From Psychrobacter sp. (GTDB lineage Bacteria; Pseudomonadota; Gammaproteobacteria; Pseudomonadales; Moraxellaceae), in NCBI GenBank assembly GCA_018260445.1, contig JAGLBE010000018.1:1-54134 (forward strand): a stretch of 54,134 bases of DNA, in the 5' to 3' direction. Positions 40,225 to 48,520 of the stretch are shown here, in pieces. Numbering within the stretch: position 1 is the stretch's first letter; every line of letters starts with the position of its first letter. The translations under genes were made by a program, and so were the position numbers. The notes beneath the pieces are model-generated. The model had not been told where the DNA came from. It saw only the letters and a list, made by a program, of their open reading frames with translations, and made no database searches.

Positions 40225-40259
40225 TAAAAAAGCACCTGATTTAATTTAGGTGCTTTTTT
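40225..40259. terminator. Strong terminator between rpmH and rnpA
   Basis: AAAAAAGCACCT pairs with AGGTGCTTTTTT around a ten-base loop, with T runs on both strands. The remaining rpmH-rnpA gap (40045-40328) shows no gene. Confidence 0.88.
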
Positions 40260-40328
40260 ATTTATGCTTTAAAAATTCATAGGCTTAGTTATTAGTTATT
40301 TGATAAGCGTTTTTTATATTGAAATTTT

Positions 40329-40709
40329 ATGACTCATTATACTTACCCTAAAGAAAATCGTCTGCTAAAACCAGTAGAATTTAAAACAGTTTTTAATCAG
40401 CCGGTTTTTAAAATTCATCATACGCATCTTATGGCTTTTGTGAGTAACACCCAGCACAATCAAGCTCGATTAGGTATGGCAATTACTAAAAAAAAGTTAC
40501 CAAAAGCAGTAGCTCGAAATCAAGTAAAACGTATTATCAAAGAGCAGTTTCGTCATCAGCGTACTCAATTGCCGAATTTAGATATTGTGTTTATACTAAA
40601 AAAACCGACCTTGCATTTAACCAATCAGCAGTTAAAAGCCGAGGTGCAAACTATTTTAGGTAAAGTGATAGCAAAGCATGGTAATGAGCACTGTGAGCGT
40701 ATTAAATAG
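40329..40709 (+). CDS. rnpA: Ribonuclease P protein component
   Basis: The 126-residue basic protein assists RNase P RNA in trimming tRNA 5' ends. Family signs are YPKENRLLKPVEFKTVF near the start and the RNA-binding motif ARNQVKRIIKEQFRHQ. Length is normal. A strong terminator separates it from rpmH, so it should have its own promoter in the AT-rich 70 bp before it. Confidence 0.94.
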   Translation: MTHYTYPKENRLLKPVEFKTVFNQPVFKIHHTHLMAFVSNTQHNQARLGMAITKKKLPKAVARNQVKRIIKEQFRHQRTQLPNLDIVFILKKPTLHLTNQQLKAEVQTILGKVIAKHGNEHCERIK

Positions 40710-40799
40710 GTTGTTTGGTGACTTGTGCCTATCTAGGTTAATTTTAAATACATTTTAAAACACATATAGGCTTAGCTCTTTTGATTTGAGTGTCTTAGC

Positions 40800-41327
40800 A
40801 TGGCTAAACTGGCTGTTAAATGTTTACTGCTTTTAATACGTATTTATCAAAATGCGCTTAGCCCCCTTCTCCCCGCACGCTGCCGCTTTTACCCAACTTG
40901 TTCAGAATATGCTAGGCTTTCGCTACTTTGGCATGGCCCTTGGCGTGGTCTATTACTTGCTATGCGTAGAGTAATGCGTTGTCATCCCTTAGGTGGGCAA
41001 GGTTTAGATTTTGTGCCCATACCTTTGTATCAAGACACGTTTGTGGTTATGCATACGCCGCCAACTGGCCTAGGTGCTACTCAAAACGAGACTACTGATG
41101 CCATCCCATCTTTTGTGGGGCAGAGACAGTCTAGTGATGGGTCATTGAAGATATGCCAAGCATTGGCTACTTTGGCTACTAAGCCCTCAATATTTAACCC
41201 AGCGCCATTAGCGCCATTAGCGCCACTGCGGCTGCTTGATCGTGGCGTTTTTAAAGATACTAGTAGCTATAGCTCTCGTCTTAATCATAGGCTCAAGCAG
41301 GCAAGCTGCACCAACCACTCGTCTTAA
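40800..41327 (+). CDS. yidD: Membrane protein insertion efficiency factor YidD, long form
   Basis: Residues 1-80 carry the family core: an amphipathic helix (LLLLIRIYQNALSPLLPARCRFYPTCSEYA) and GGQGLDFVPIP. YidD sits at the inner membrane and helps YidC insert proteins. The usual length is 70-110 residues; here about 95 further residues follow, Ala/Pro/Ser-rich and low in complexity (FNPAPLAPLAPLRLL). It is placed between rnpA and yidC as expected. Confidence 0.9.
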   Translation: MAKLAVKCLLLLIRIYQNALSPLLPARCRFYPTCSEYARLSLLWHGPWRGLLLAMRRVMRCHPLGGQGLDFVPIPLYQDTFVVMHTPPTGLGATQNETTDAIPSFVGQRQSSDGSLKICQALATLATKPSIFNPAPLAPLAPLRLLDRGVFKDTSSYSSRLNHRLKQASCTNHSS

Positions 41328-41480
41328 AATATTATCTTTAACAGTCTATCCTGCTGCCTCTATATCATTTCTGTGACTTTTTTAGTAGAATAGTTGCCAT
41401 TTTGTAGGCGTTTTTTGGCGTTATCGACCGACGTTTATCCTATTTTGTACCATTAATTTTGGGTTGTTTAGGACAATTTT

Positions 41481-43181
41481 ATGCAAAAGATACTTCGGGT
41501 ACTCATCCTTATTGCGATGTTAATTACCGCTTATCTACTCGTGCTTGCTTGGCAAAAAGACTACGTCAATGTACCTACTACGGCAACGGATGTCGCCGTA
41601 CCCACAGTGTCTACGAATACAGCAGGTACTGATATTCCAACCAGTTCAGGCATCAATGATATCCCTGCTGCGACTGCGGCCGATAGCCCTGATCTACACG
41701 CAGATCTGGCAAAAACTAATAGCGTCACCCATCCGCTGATTAATGTCAGCACGGATCTGTATCAAATCAAAATCGACCCGGTTGGGGGCGATGTGGTTTA
41801 TGTGGCACTGCGGGATTTTGATGCCACTTTGCACAGTAAAACGCCTTTTGTCTTATTAGAAAACCAAAAAAATCGTACTTATGTGGCGCAATCTGGTTTA
41901 ATTGGCGCTGACGGCATTGATACGGCAGCTGGGCGTGCTAAATACAGCTACCCGTCTGATAATTATGTTATGAGCGCCAATGATGCGAAGATAGAAGTAC
42001 CTTTAACCTTCAAAAAAGACGGGGTAACCATTACTAAAACGTTTACCTTCACTAAGGGTAAATATCCCATTGTGGTGAATTACAATATCAATAATGGCAG
42101 TACCCAACCTTGGACGGGGCAGATGTTTGCGCAGTTAAAGCGTGATGGCAGTAAAGATCCAGGTATGTCGGACAAAGGGGCGCTCAGTATGGCCACTTAT
42201 CTCGGCGGCGCTTGGGGCACACCAGAAGATGATTATACTAAACTTAAATTTAAAGATTTTAATGATGGCAAGCTAAAAGCCTCTAGTAAAGATGGCTGGG
42301 TAGGCGTGGTGCAGCATTATTTTGTGTCCGCTTGGACGCCTGAGAACTTTACAGGGAACTTTTTTGCTCGAGAAGTGGGCGGCGATTATTTTATTGGGAT
42401 GAATAGTCAGCCTATCGCGGTACCGGCGCATCAACAAATGGATATTGCTGCTACCTTGTATACTGGTCCTAAAGATCAAACAGCGCTGCTTGAAGTGGCG
42501 CCAGGGTTGAATAAAACGGTTGATTACGGTCTACTATGGCCCATCTCTAAGATCTTGTTCGCCATACTTGAGGGTATCCATAATATACTTGGCAATTGGG
42601 GTTGGTCCATCATTGCCTTGACAGTGTTAGTAAAAATTGCGCTCATGTGGTTTTCTAACAAGAGTTATTATTCGATGGCAAAAATGCGCGCGATAGCACC
42701 GCGTTTGCAAGCTTTAAAAGAAGAGCATGGTGACGACCGGATGAAGATGTCACAATCGATGATGGCATTGTACAAAGAAGAGAAAGTCAATCCGCTGGCC
42801 GGTTGTTTGCCAATTTTATTACAGATGCCTATATTTCTAGCCCTATACTGGGTGTTGGTGGAAAGTGTCGAGCTGCGCCATGCCGAATGGATTTTATGGA
42901 TTAAAGATTTATCGTCTATGGATCCATTTTTTATTTTACCCATCTTGATGGGCGGTAGTATGTTTGCGATGCAACTGTTTAGTCCGCAGCCAACCGACCC
43001 CATGCAAGCCAAGGTGATGCGTTTTTTACCCATCATTTTCACCTTGTTTATGTTGTTTTTTCCAGCTGGTTTGGTATTGTATTGGACGGTCAATAACCTG
43101 TTTACCATGGCACAGCAGTACTTTGTGAATAAAAAGGTTGAAAAAGAGCAGGCGTTAAAACCCAGCCGTGTTTTGGATTAA
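41481..43181 (+). CDS. yidC: Membrane protein insertase YidC
   Basis: The 566-residue YidC inserts membrane proteins alone or with Sec. A start membrane helix (ILRVLILIAMLITAYLLVLAW) leads into the large periplasmic domain (residues 80-340). The conserved membrane core follows, with ISKILFAILEGIHNILGNWGWSI, KSYYSMAKMRAIAPRL, the NPLAGCLPILLQMPIFLALYWVLVESVELR block and the last helices around 505-545. AGGACAA lies before ATG 41481. A terminator follows. Confidence 0.96.
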   Translation: MQKILRVLILIAMLITAYLLVLAWQKDYVNVPTTATDVAVPTVSTNTAGTDIPTSSGINDIPAATAADSPDLHADLAKTNSVTHPLINVSTDLYQIKIDPVGGDVVYVALRDFDATLHSKTPFVLLENQKNRTYVAQSGLIGADGIDTAAGRAKYSYPSDNYVMSANDAKIEVPLTFKKDGVTITKTFTFTKGKYPIVVNYNINNGSTQPWTGQMFAQLKRDGSKDPGMSDKGALSMATYLGGAWGTPEDDYTKLKFKDFNDGKLKASSKDGWVGVVQHYFVSAWTPENFTGNFFAREVGGDYFIGMNSQPIAVPAHQQMDIAATLYTGPKDQTALLEVAPGLNKTVDYGLLWPISKILFAILEGIHNILGNWGWSIIALTVLVKIALMWFSNKSYYSMAKMRAIAPRLQALKEEHGDDRMKMSQSMMALYKEEKVNPLAGCLPILLQMPIFLALYWVLVESVELRHAEWILWIKDLSSMDPFFILPILMGGSMFAMQLFSPQPTDPMQAKVMRFLPIIFTLFMLFFPAGLVLYWTVNNLFTMAQQYFVNKKVEKEQALKPSRVLD

Positions 43182-43222
43182 CCGCAAAACTCACTTTACT
43201 ACACATCTGCAAAACTTTAAAA

Positions 43223-43250
43223 AAAGCATCTTATTGTAAGGTGCTTTTAT
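43223..43250 (+). terminator. Intrinsic terminator after yidC
   Basis: AAAGCATCTTA pairs with TAAGGTGCTTT (one G-T pair), followed by T-rich sequence. Confidence 0.82.
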
Positions 43251-43341
43251 CTTTTGCGCAGTTATGCTGCAACATATGCACCTAAACAGGTACAATAAGG
43301 TCTATTCTCCCTCTTTTATCTACATGGTCTGTAGGACTGCA

Positions 43342-44820
43342 ATGACAGATGTCAACAATAGTGCCCTTACCCTTAAAACTAGCCACAGCACCAAAACAAT
43401 TGCCGCTATTGCCACCCCTATTGGCCGTGGTGGTGTGGGCATTATTCGCTTATCCGGCCCAAAGGCGTATGCTATTGCTTGCGAGCTCACAGGCAAGGCA
43501 GAATTTACGCCACGCTTGGCCAGCTTTTGCCGCTTTTATGCACAGCAGACGCAAGGCGCACCATTGGTGCTAGATGAGGGGCTGGTTTTATACTTTAAAG
43601 CGCCGCATTCGTTCACAGGTGAGGATGTGATAGAGTTACATGGGCATGGCGGCGTCATCCTGCAAAATCAACTGCTAGCGCACGTGCTAAAGTTAGGCGC
43701 CGTTCAAGCACAGCCAGGTGAGTTCTCGTACCGAGCCTTTGATAATGATAAGCTGGATTTATTGCAGGCCGAAGCCATTGCCGATGCGATAGATGCCACC
43801 AGTGTGGCGGCAGCAAACAGTGCTATGCGCTCGCTAACCGGAGAATTCTCGGCGCGGATTAATACGGTGCTTGAGGCGTTGATTACCGTGCGGCTGTACG
43901 TTGAAGCGGCGATAGACTTTCCGGATGAAGAGGATGTCGATTTTTTAGCAGATGGGGTGATACTGGCTAAATTGGAAACCCTACAAAATAGCGTGACCCA
44001 TATTTTGGCCACAGCGCAACAAGGGCAATTGCTTCGAGATGGGGTCAACGTGGTGTTGGCGGGGCGACCCAATGCCGGAAAATCAAGTTTACTTAATATT
44101 TTAGCAGGTCAACAGCGGGCGATTGTGACTGAGGTGGCAGGGACGACGCGCGATACGCTGCAAGAAACACTGGTATTAAATGGTTTAACTATGCAACTTA
44201 CCGATACCGCAGGTTTACGCCCTACAGAGGACACCATCGAGCGCATGGGTATCGAGCGTGCCCATCAGGCGATTGCGCAAGCCGATTTACTGGTGTTGGT
44301 CTATGACTTGTCACAAGATACAGACCCTCTGCAATTGGCTACAGAACTGTTTGGGGTGCAAAGCGGCGCTTTAGCCTCGGTGCTTAACCCACAAAAATTG
44401 CTGCTTATTGGCAACAAAGTAGATTTAGTTAGCAACCCTACCTCAAGTTTTAGTACTGCAAACAACGATATTATGCACAACAACGGGGCAGAAAAAACCA
44501 GAGTTATGGGGTACGATCAAGTTAACGTATCTTGTGTTACCACCCAGGGGATTGACAGTCTTATTGCTATGTTGTGTGAAAAGGTCGGTTTTCATCCCCC
44601 AGAGAACAGTCTAATTGCTCGCACTCGGCATTTAGATGCCCTACGTCGCACCTTGCAGTATTTGCAAGAGGCACAGCGGCAACTTGTCGAGTATCAAGCC
44701 GGTGAGCTGGTCGCGGAAAATCTACGCCAAGCGCAGCACAGCCTAGGTGAAATTACGGGTGTTTTTAGTGCCGATGACTTGCTTGGGCGTATTTTTGGTA
44801 GTTTTTGTATTGGTAAGTAG
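43342..44820 (+). CDS. mnmE: tRNA uridine-5-carboxymethylaminomethyl(34) synthesis GTPase MnmE
   Basis: This GTPase modifies the wobble uridine of certain tRNAs together with MnmG. The N-terminal folate-binding domain has [39 protein letters not shown] and [16 protein letters not shown]. The G domain has [18 protein letters not shown] and NKVDL, with an Asn/Ser-rich insert after NKVDLV. It ends with the catalytic FCIGK. ATG 43342 has AGGA upstream; an open extension of 26 codons lacks homology. Length from this start is 492 residues, slightly long because of the insert. Confidence 0.95.
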   Translation: MTDVNNSALTLKTSHSTKTIAAIATPIGRGGVGIIRLSGPKAYAIACELTGKAEFTPRLASFCRFYAQQTQGAPLVLDEGLVLYFKAPHSFTGEDVIELHGHGGVILQNQLLAHVLKLGAVQAQPGEFSYRAFDNDKLDLLQAEAIADAIDATSVAAANSAMRSLTGEFSARINTVLEALITVRLYVEAAIDFPDEEDVDFLADGVILAKLETLQNSVTHILATAQQGQLLRDGVNVVLAGRPNAGKSSLLNILAGQQRAIVTEVAGTTRDTLQETLVLNGLTMQLTDTAGLRPTEDTIERMGIERAHQAIAQADLLVLVYDLSQDTDPLQLATELFGVQSGALASVLNPQKLLLIGNKVDLVSNPTSSFSTANNDIMHNNGAEKTRVMGYDQVNVSCVTTQGIDSLIAMLCEKVGFHPPENSLIARTRHLDALRRTLQYLQEAQRQLVEYQAGELVAENLRQAQHSLGEITGVFSADDLLGRIFGSFCIGK

Positions 44821-44952
44821 CGGTTTTTTATTCAGCTCGCGGTTGATAAGAAATCATGTACACAACTAAACGATGCTATAGATGGCGTATAGCCTTCATT
44901 AACCAGCTTATAAGTCACTTTTTTTGCCATTGATTGGAGATGACCATCTAGC

Positions 44953-45453
44953 ATGCAATGCCCTTACTGTAACGCAGCTGATACCAAAGTGATTGACTCG
45001 CGACTCGCTGCTGAGGGGGCGCAAGTGCGGCGACGGCGGCAGTGTAATGGCTGTCAAGAGCGTTTCACCACCTTTGAAGTGGTTGAGGTGGTCATGCCAC
45101 GCATCATCAAATCAAACGGGCGCATTGAGCCTTATGACGCAGAGAAATTAAGACGCTCTATTCAATTGCCGCTACAAAAACGACCTATCAAGCTTGATGA
45201 AATTGATGCCATGATTAGTAGAATGGAGAAACGTATTCGGCAACTTGGTGAGCGCGAAATTAGTAGCAAAACCCTGGGCGAGGTCGTGATGAGCGAGTTA
45301 AAAGAGTTGGACGATGTCGCCTATGTGCGCTTTGCCAGTGTCTACCGAGATTTCCAAGATATCGAAGCGTTTCGTCAAGAGTTGCAAAATATCAAACCCA
45401 TTAATCGTCTTGCGCCCATAACAGCTGCGACAGACAATGACAATACCCAATAG
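44953..45453 (+). CDS. nrdR: Transcriptional repressor NrdR
   Basis: The zinc ribbon with C3, C6, C31 and C34 (QCPYCN ... [13 protein letters not shown]) and the ATP-cone domain ([20 protein letters not shown]) identify NrdR, which senses (d)ATP and represses ribonucleotide reductase genes. The length of 166 residues is typical. GGAGATG lies before ATG 44953. It overlaps or nearly abuts ribD, as in many proteobacteria. Confidence 0.96.
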   Translation: MQCPYCNAADTKVIDSRLAAEGAQVRRRRQCNGCQERFTTFEVVEVVMPRIIKSNGRIEPYDAEKLRRSIQLPLQKRPIKLDEIDAMISRMEKRIRQLGEREISSKTLGEVVMSELKELDDVAYVRFASVYRDFQDIEAFRQELQNIKPINRLAPITAATDNDNTQ

Positions 45454-45487
45454 GGCGTTGATTATGTTAAATAATCTAGGGGACGTT

Positions 45488-46594
45488 ATGCCTGCTAAAA
45501 CTGCAGTTAAGGGGTATAGCCTAGCGCAACCAGCAGATGCTTATTATATGTTAATGGCCATTGCCGAGGCTAAAAAAGGCGTTTATACCACGCGTCCAAA
45601 CCCGGCGGTAGGCTGCGTTATTGTTAAAGACGGCCACATTGTGGGGACAGGGTTTCACCCTAAAGCGGGCGAGCCGCATGCAGAAATTTTTGCCTTACGC
45701 GCGGCTCTTCATGCGGCCAAAGGGGCAACTGCCTATGTGACCTTAGAGCCTTGTAGCCATACAGGACGCACCCCGCCTTGTGCCCTCGCCTTGATTGAGG
45801 CAGGCGTGCAACGAGTGGTAATAGCGGGGCTAGACCCCAACCCTAAAGTGGCTGGACAAGGGGTCGCTATGCTATTAGAGGCCGGTATTAGGGTAACGGT
45901 TGGCGTTGGCAATGAGCAAGCTGAGCAGCTAAATTTAGGGTTTTTAAAAGCCATGCGCACCCAAATGCCCTATGTGCGCCTAAAAATAGCGGCCAGTTTG
46001 GATGGGCGCACGGCTATGGCATCTGGAGAGTCCAAATGGATAACCGGGCCTGTTGCACGAGAAGATGTGCAGCGGTTACGGGCGCTAAGTGGGGCTATTA
46101 TTACGGGTAGTCAAACCATTATTGATGATGACCCAACCCTCAATGTGCGCTCCCAACAGTTGGGAGTTGCCTTGGATGCAGTGGTACAACCAAAAGTGAT
46201 GGTGCTAGATCGCAGGCAACGGTTATCAACTAACGCCTATCGGGTTTTTGATAATCCCCATAATGAGATATGGTCTAACCCCAACCTATTGATGTTATTA
46301 CAACACTTGGTCAAGACCCATCATATTTATGACGTGTTGGTGGAAGCCGGCTCGCAAGTAGCCACAAGTTTTATCCAAGCCGGTTTGGTAGATGAGTTGA
46401 TTGTTTACCAAGCGCCTTGTTTGCTAGGCAGTAGTGCTAAGCCGATGCTGTCTTTAGATATTCAAAGTCTAGCCCTGCAGCACCGTTTGCAGCTTGATAC
46501 CATCACACATTTAGAGCCGGATATTAAACTGGTGCTTAAACCTATTAGGCAAGTTCTTCCATGCGACCTGTCTCCTGCGATTAATTTCCTATGA
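45488..46594 (+). CDS. ribD: Bifunctional riboflavin deaminase/reductase RibD
   Basis: This enzyme deaminates and then reduces a pyrimidine intermediate of riboflavin synthesis. The zinc deaminase shows PNPAVGCVIV, HAE at 64-66 and PCSHTGRTPPC at 88-98; the reductase begins with VRLKIAASLDGRTAMASGES and holds SGAIITGSQTIIDDDPTLNVR. The start is ATG 45488 (AGGGGA four bases before); two earlier in-frame ATGs lie close to nrdR. Length 368 is normal. The next riboflavin gene is separated by a special 500-bp gap. Confidence 0.94.
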   Translation: MPAKTAVKGYSLAQPADAYYMLMAIAEAKKGVYTTRPNPAVGCVIVKDGHIVGTGFHPKAGEPHAEIFALRAALHAAKGATAYVTLEPCSHTGRTPPCALALIEAGVQRVVIAGLDPNPKVAGQGVAMLLEAGIRVTVGVGNEQAEQLNLGFLKAMRTQMPYVRLKIAASLDGRTAMASGESKWITGPVAREDVQRLRALSGAIITGSQTIIDDDPTLNVRSQQLGVALDAVVQPKVMVLDRRQRLSTNAYRVFDNPHNEIWSNPNLLMLLQHLVKTHHIYDVLVEAGSQVATSFIQAGLVDELIVYQAPCLLGSSAKPMLSLDIQSLALQHRLQLDTITHLEPDIKLVLKPIRQVLPCDLSPAINFL

Positions 46595-46616
46595 GTATAC
46601 TACGACTACGACACTG

Positions 46617-46644
46617 ACTTGGGTACTAACTTGGGTACTAACTT
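46617..46644 (+). repeat. Tandem 12-bp repeat after ribD
   Basis: The unit acttgggtacta occurs twice in full plus a partial third copy, directly after ribD. Confidence 0.7.
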
Positions 46645-46740
46645 GCTTAGATGCTAACTTGGACATTACTGGGGCGTAGATTTTATAACTTATCCACAGC
46701 TATGCATAAATACTAAAAGTCACCACAAGCGAATTTTATA

Positions 46741-46754
46741 GTTTCACATGAAAC
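46741..46754. promoter_or_regulatory. parS-like site (CATG centre)
   Basis: GTTTCACATGAAAC, one base off the parS core; first of three in 97 bp. Confidence 0.7.
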
Positions 46755-46768
46755 TGGGGTTAACTTTA

Positions 46769-46782
46769 GTTTCATGTGAAAC
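46769..46782. promoter_or_regulatory. parS-like site (CATG centre, inverted)
   Basis: GTTTCATGTGAAAC, the reverse-complement variant of its neighbours, one base off the parS core. Confidence 0.7.
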
Positions 46783-46823
46783 CCATTAAGCCAGTTTGAT
46801 GTGGGTTATACGGTAGTACAATG

Positions 46824-46837
46824 GTTTCACATGAAAC
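46824..46837. promoter_or_regulatory. parS-like site (CATG centre)
   Basis: GTTTCACATGAAAC, same variant as at 46741, about 85 bp further right. Confidence 0.7.
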
Positions 46838-47090
46838 ATACGCTTGTGGTTAACTAGTGGGGTTAGTAAGATTTATAAAAAGTAGGCTGTGGATAACTAT
46901 GTGTTTTTCAGAGTGACGGGTGGTAATTAGGATGTAGCGGTAAAGTTATCCACAGGCTATACGGGTTGCTATTGCCGTTTAAACATCTATTTTAAGGGCA
47001 GTCCTACAAATATAGCCTAAGATACAAAGCATTAGCAACTGCCATCAATGATAACAGCCAATAAATGACAAAATGATAAGAGGGTACAGT

Positions 47091-47708
47091 ATGTTCACAG
47101 GTATTATTGAAAGTACAGGGTCCTTACAAACCATGCAAGAACTAGAAGGTGACTTAAGGCTGGTTATCGCCTCCGATGAGTTGGGTTTTGAGGATATTCA
47201 ATTAGGAGATTCTATCGCAGCAAACGGTATCTGCCTAACCGTTGTTGATATGACGCAAAACACTTATTCAGTAGATGTTTCACGTGAAACTATAGCCAAA
47301 ACTGCTCTACAACAGTGGCAGGTTGGTGATATCTTAAACCTTGAAAAAGCAATGTTGCCAAGCACACGTTTTGGTGGGCACATGGTGTCGGGTCATGTGG
47401 ATGGGGTGGGTAGCATTGAGGTCATAAAACAGGATGCACGTTCAATATACATCGAAATTGCGGTTAGTCATGACTTAAAAAAATATGTGGCAACCAAGGG
47501 CTCTGTGACGGTAGATGGCATTAGCCTTACCACAAACTTGGTTAAAGACAATGTCATTTGTTTAAATATCATCCCCCACACAGCAGCGGCTACCAATATT
47601 GCTCGCCATTGGCAATTAAAGAGACTGGTGAATATAGAAGTAGACCTGATTGCCCGCTATTTAGAACGGTTGCTTCAGGTAGACAGCACAAGCAGCACAT
47701 CTGATTAG
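47091..47708 (+). CDS. ribE: Riboflavin synthase alpha subunit
   Basis: This enzyme makes riboflavin from two molecules of dimethyl-lumazine. The 205-residue product has two lumazine-binding repeats: the first from FTGIIESTGSL to VSRETIAKTAL, the second from GGHMVSGHVDGVGSI to the end, with NIIPHTAAATNI. ATG 47091 begins the family-typical FTGII; six upstream codons are open but not homologous. A parS site lies within the codons for VSRET. It has the same strand as ribD but is split off by the DnaA-box/parS gap; ribBA and ribH are not in the window. Confidence 0.94.
   Translation: MFTGIIESTGSLQTMQELEGDLRLVIASDELGFEDIQLGDSIAANGICLTVVDMTQNTYSVDVSRETIAKTALQQWQVGDILNLEKAMLPSTRFGGHMVSGHVDGVGSIEVIKQDARSIYIEIAVSHDLKKYVATKGSVTVDGISLTTNLVKDNVICLNIIPHTAAATNIARHWQLKRLVNIEVDLIARYLERLLQVDSTSSTSD
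47276..47291. promoter_or_regulatory. parS site inside ribE
   Basis: TGTTTCACGTGAAACT contains the perfect 14-bp parS core. It encodes VSRET of riboflavin synthase. Confidence 0.85.
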
Positions 47709-48520
47709 GCAATTGAGGTGACAAATTATCACTTTGGCTCTAGCGCCACTAAGCTGCAGTGTTCGTTGCCTTTGCTAGCACTTCCATATTTAAAGCACTG
47801 GTTATACTCCCTTTTTATAACCAGTTGTCTCATCCTAAATCTCAAAATGCTCTTAGTGTCAATCACTTTCAGCTGTAGCGCTGTCATTAACGCTAAAAGA
47901 TGCTACCTAAAGCTTTGCTGCTCTACAAGCCATATTTTTTTGCCGCGCTGCTGGTTATCCTTATGACATGAACGTTCATTTATCATTTTCTGCTACTTAT
48001 CATTTTCTGCTTGTATACTTTGATGATTATGCTAGATTAATGTGAGTACTGTATATTAAATGTTGTGTTTAGTATTCTATGCAGATAGCGCTGGAGAATT
48101 AATTAAGGCGTGTTTTTTGCGGTTTTAACTTAAAGCGCATTTTAAAATAGCCACCGTATCTACGTATCACGGTATCTACATAGCCTAGTAGCATAAGATG
48201 TCATGCCCTTAGCAGCGATTTTTTAGCGGCGATTTTTTGATACTTATCACGTAAATGCAGATGCTAAATTTTTATAACCGATGTGTTAAGGGATTAACGC
48301 ATTGTCGACTTATAGTCAGGTGCTAGAACGTAAAATTGCAGATGACTTATAAGTATTTATTTTATTTGTGGTTTATCAAGTTATAGCAACGGTTTTCAAT
48401 GCGATTGCTACAAAATTTTTCGTATTTTGAGCGCCTTTATTTAGTGCGACTCATAATCTATTTTGCCACCGCAATGATAACCAAGACACTGTGCCAAAAA
48501 TAACTTATAAGGAAGTTGTT
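47709..48520. other. Long AT-rich intergenic region
   Basis: This gap of about 800 bp has no convincing gene; an 82-codon hydrophobic frame from 47718 looks spurious. It contains tatcattttctgct twice (about 47980-48010) and gcgattttttagc in near-tandem (about 48214-48240). The promoter of the CAP-domain lipoprotein should lie at its right end. Confidence 0.4.

Larger units (their letters stand above)
46690..46954. other. DnaA-box and parS cluster between ribD and ribE
   Basis: Three perfect DnaA boxes (TTATCCACA at 46690-46698 and 46946-46954, TGTGGATAA at 46888-46896) and a weaker TGTGGTTAA at 46845-46853 surround three parS-like palindromes (46741, 46769, 46824). The gap (46595-47090) is AT-rich and noncoding. 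No FMN riboswitch consensus was recognised. It looks like a site for replication or segregation proteins rather than a promoter only. Confidence 0.75.

Noticed and set aside
46595-47090. FMN riboswitch before ribE
   Set aside because: The conserved RFN blocks were not found; the gap is explained better by DnaA boxes and parS-like sites.
47718-47966. 82-codon hydrophobic frame after ribE
   Set aside because: Ribosome site is doubtful, start would be GTG, composition is unlike real membrane proteins, and no homology is recognised.
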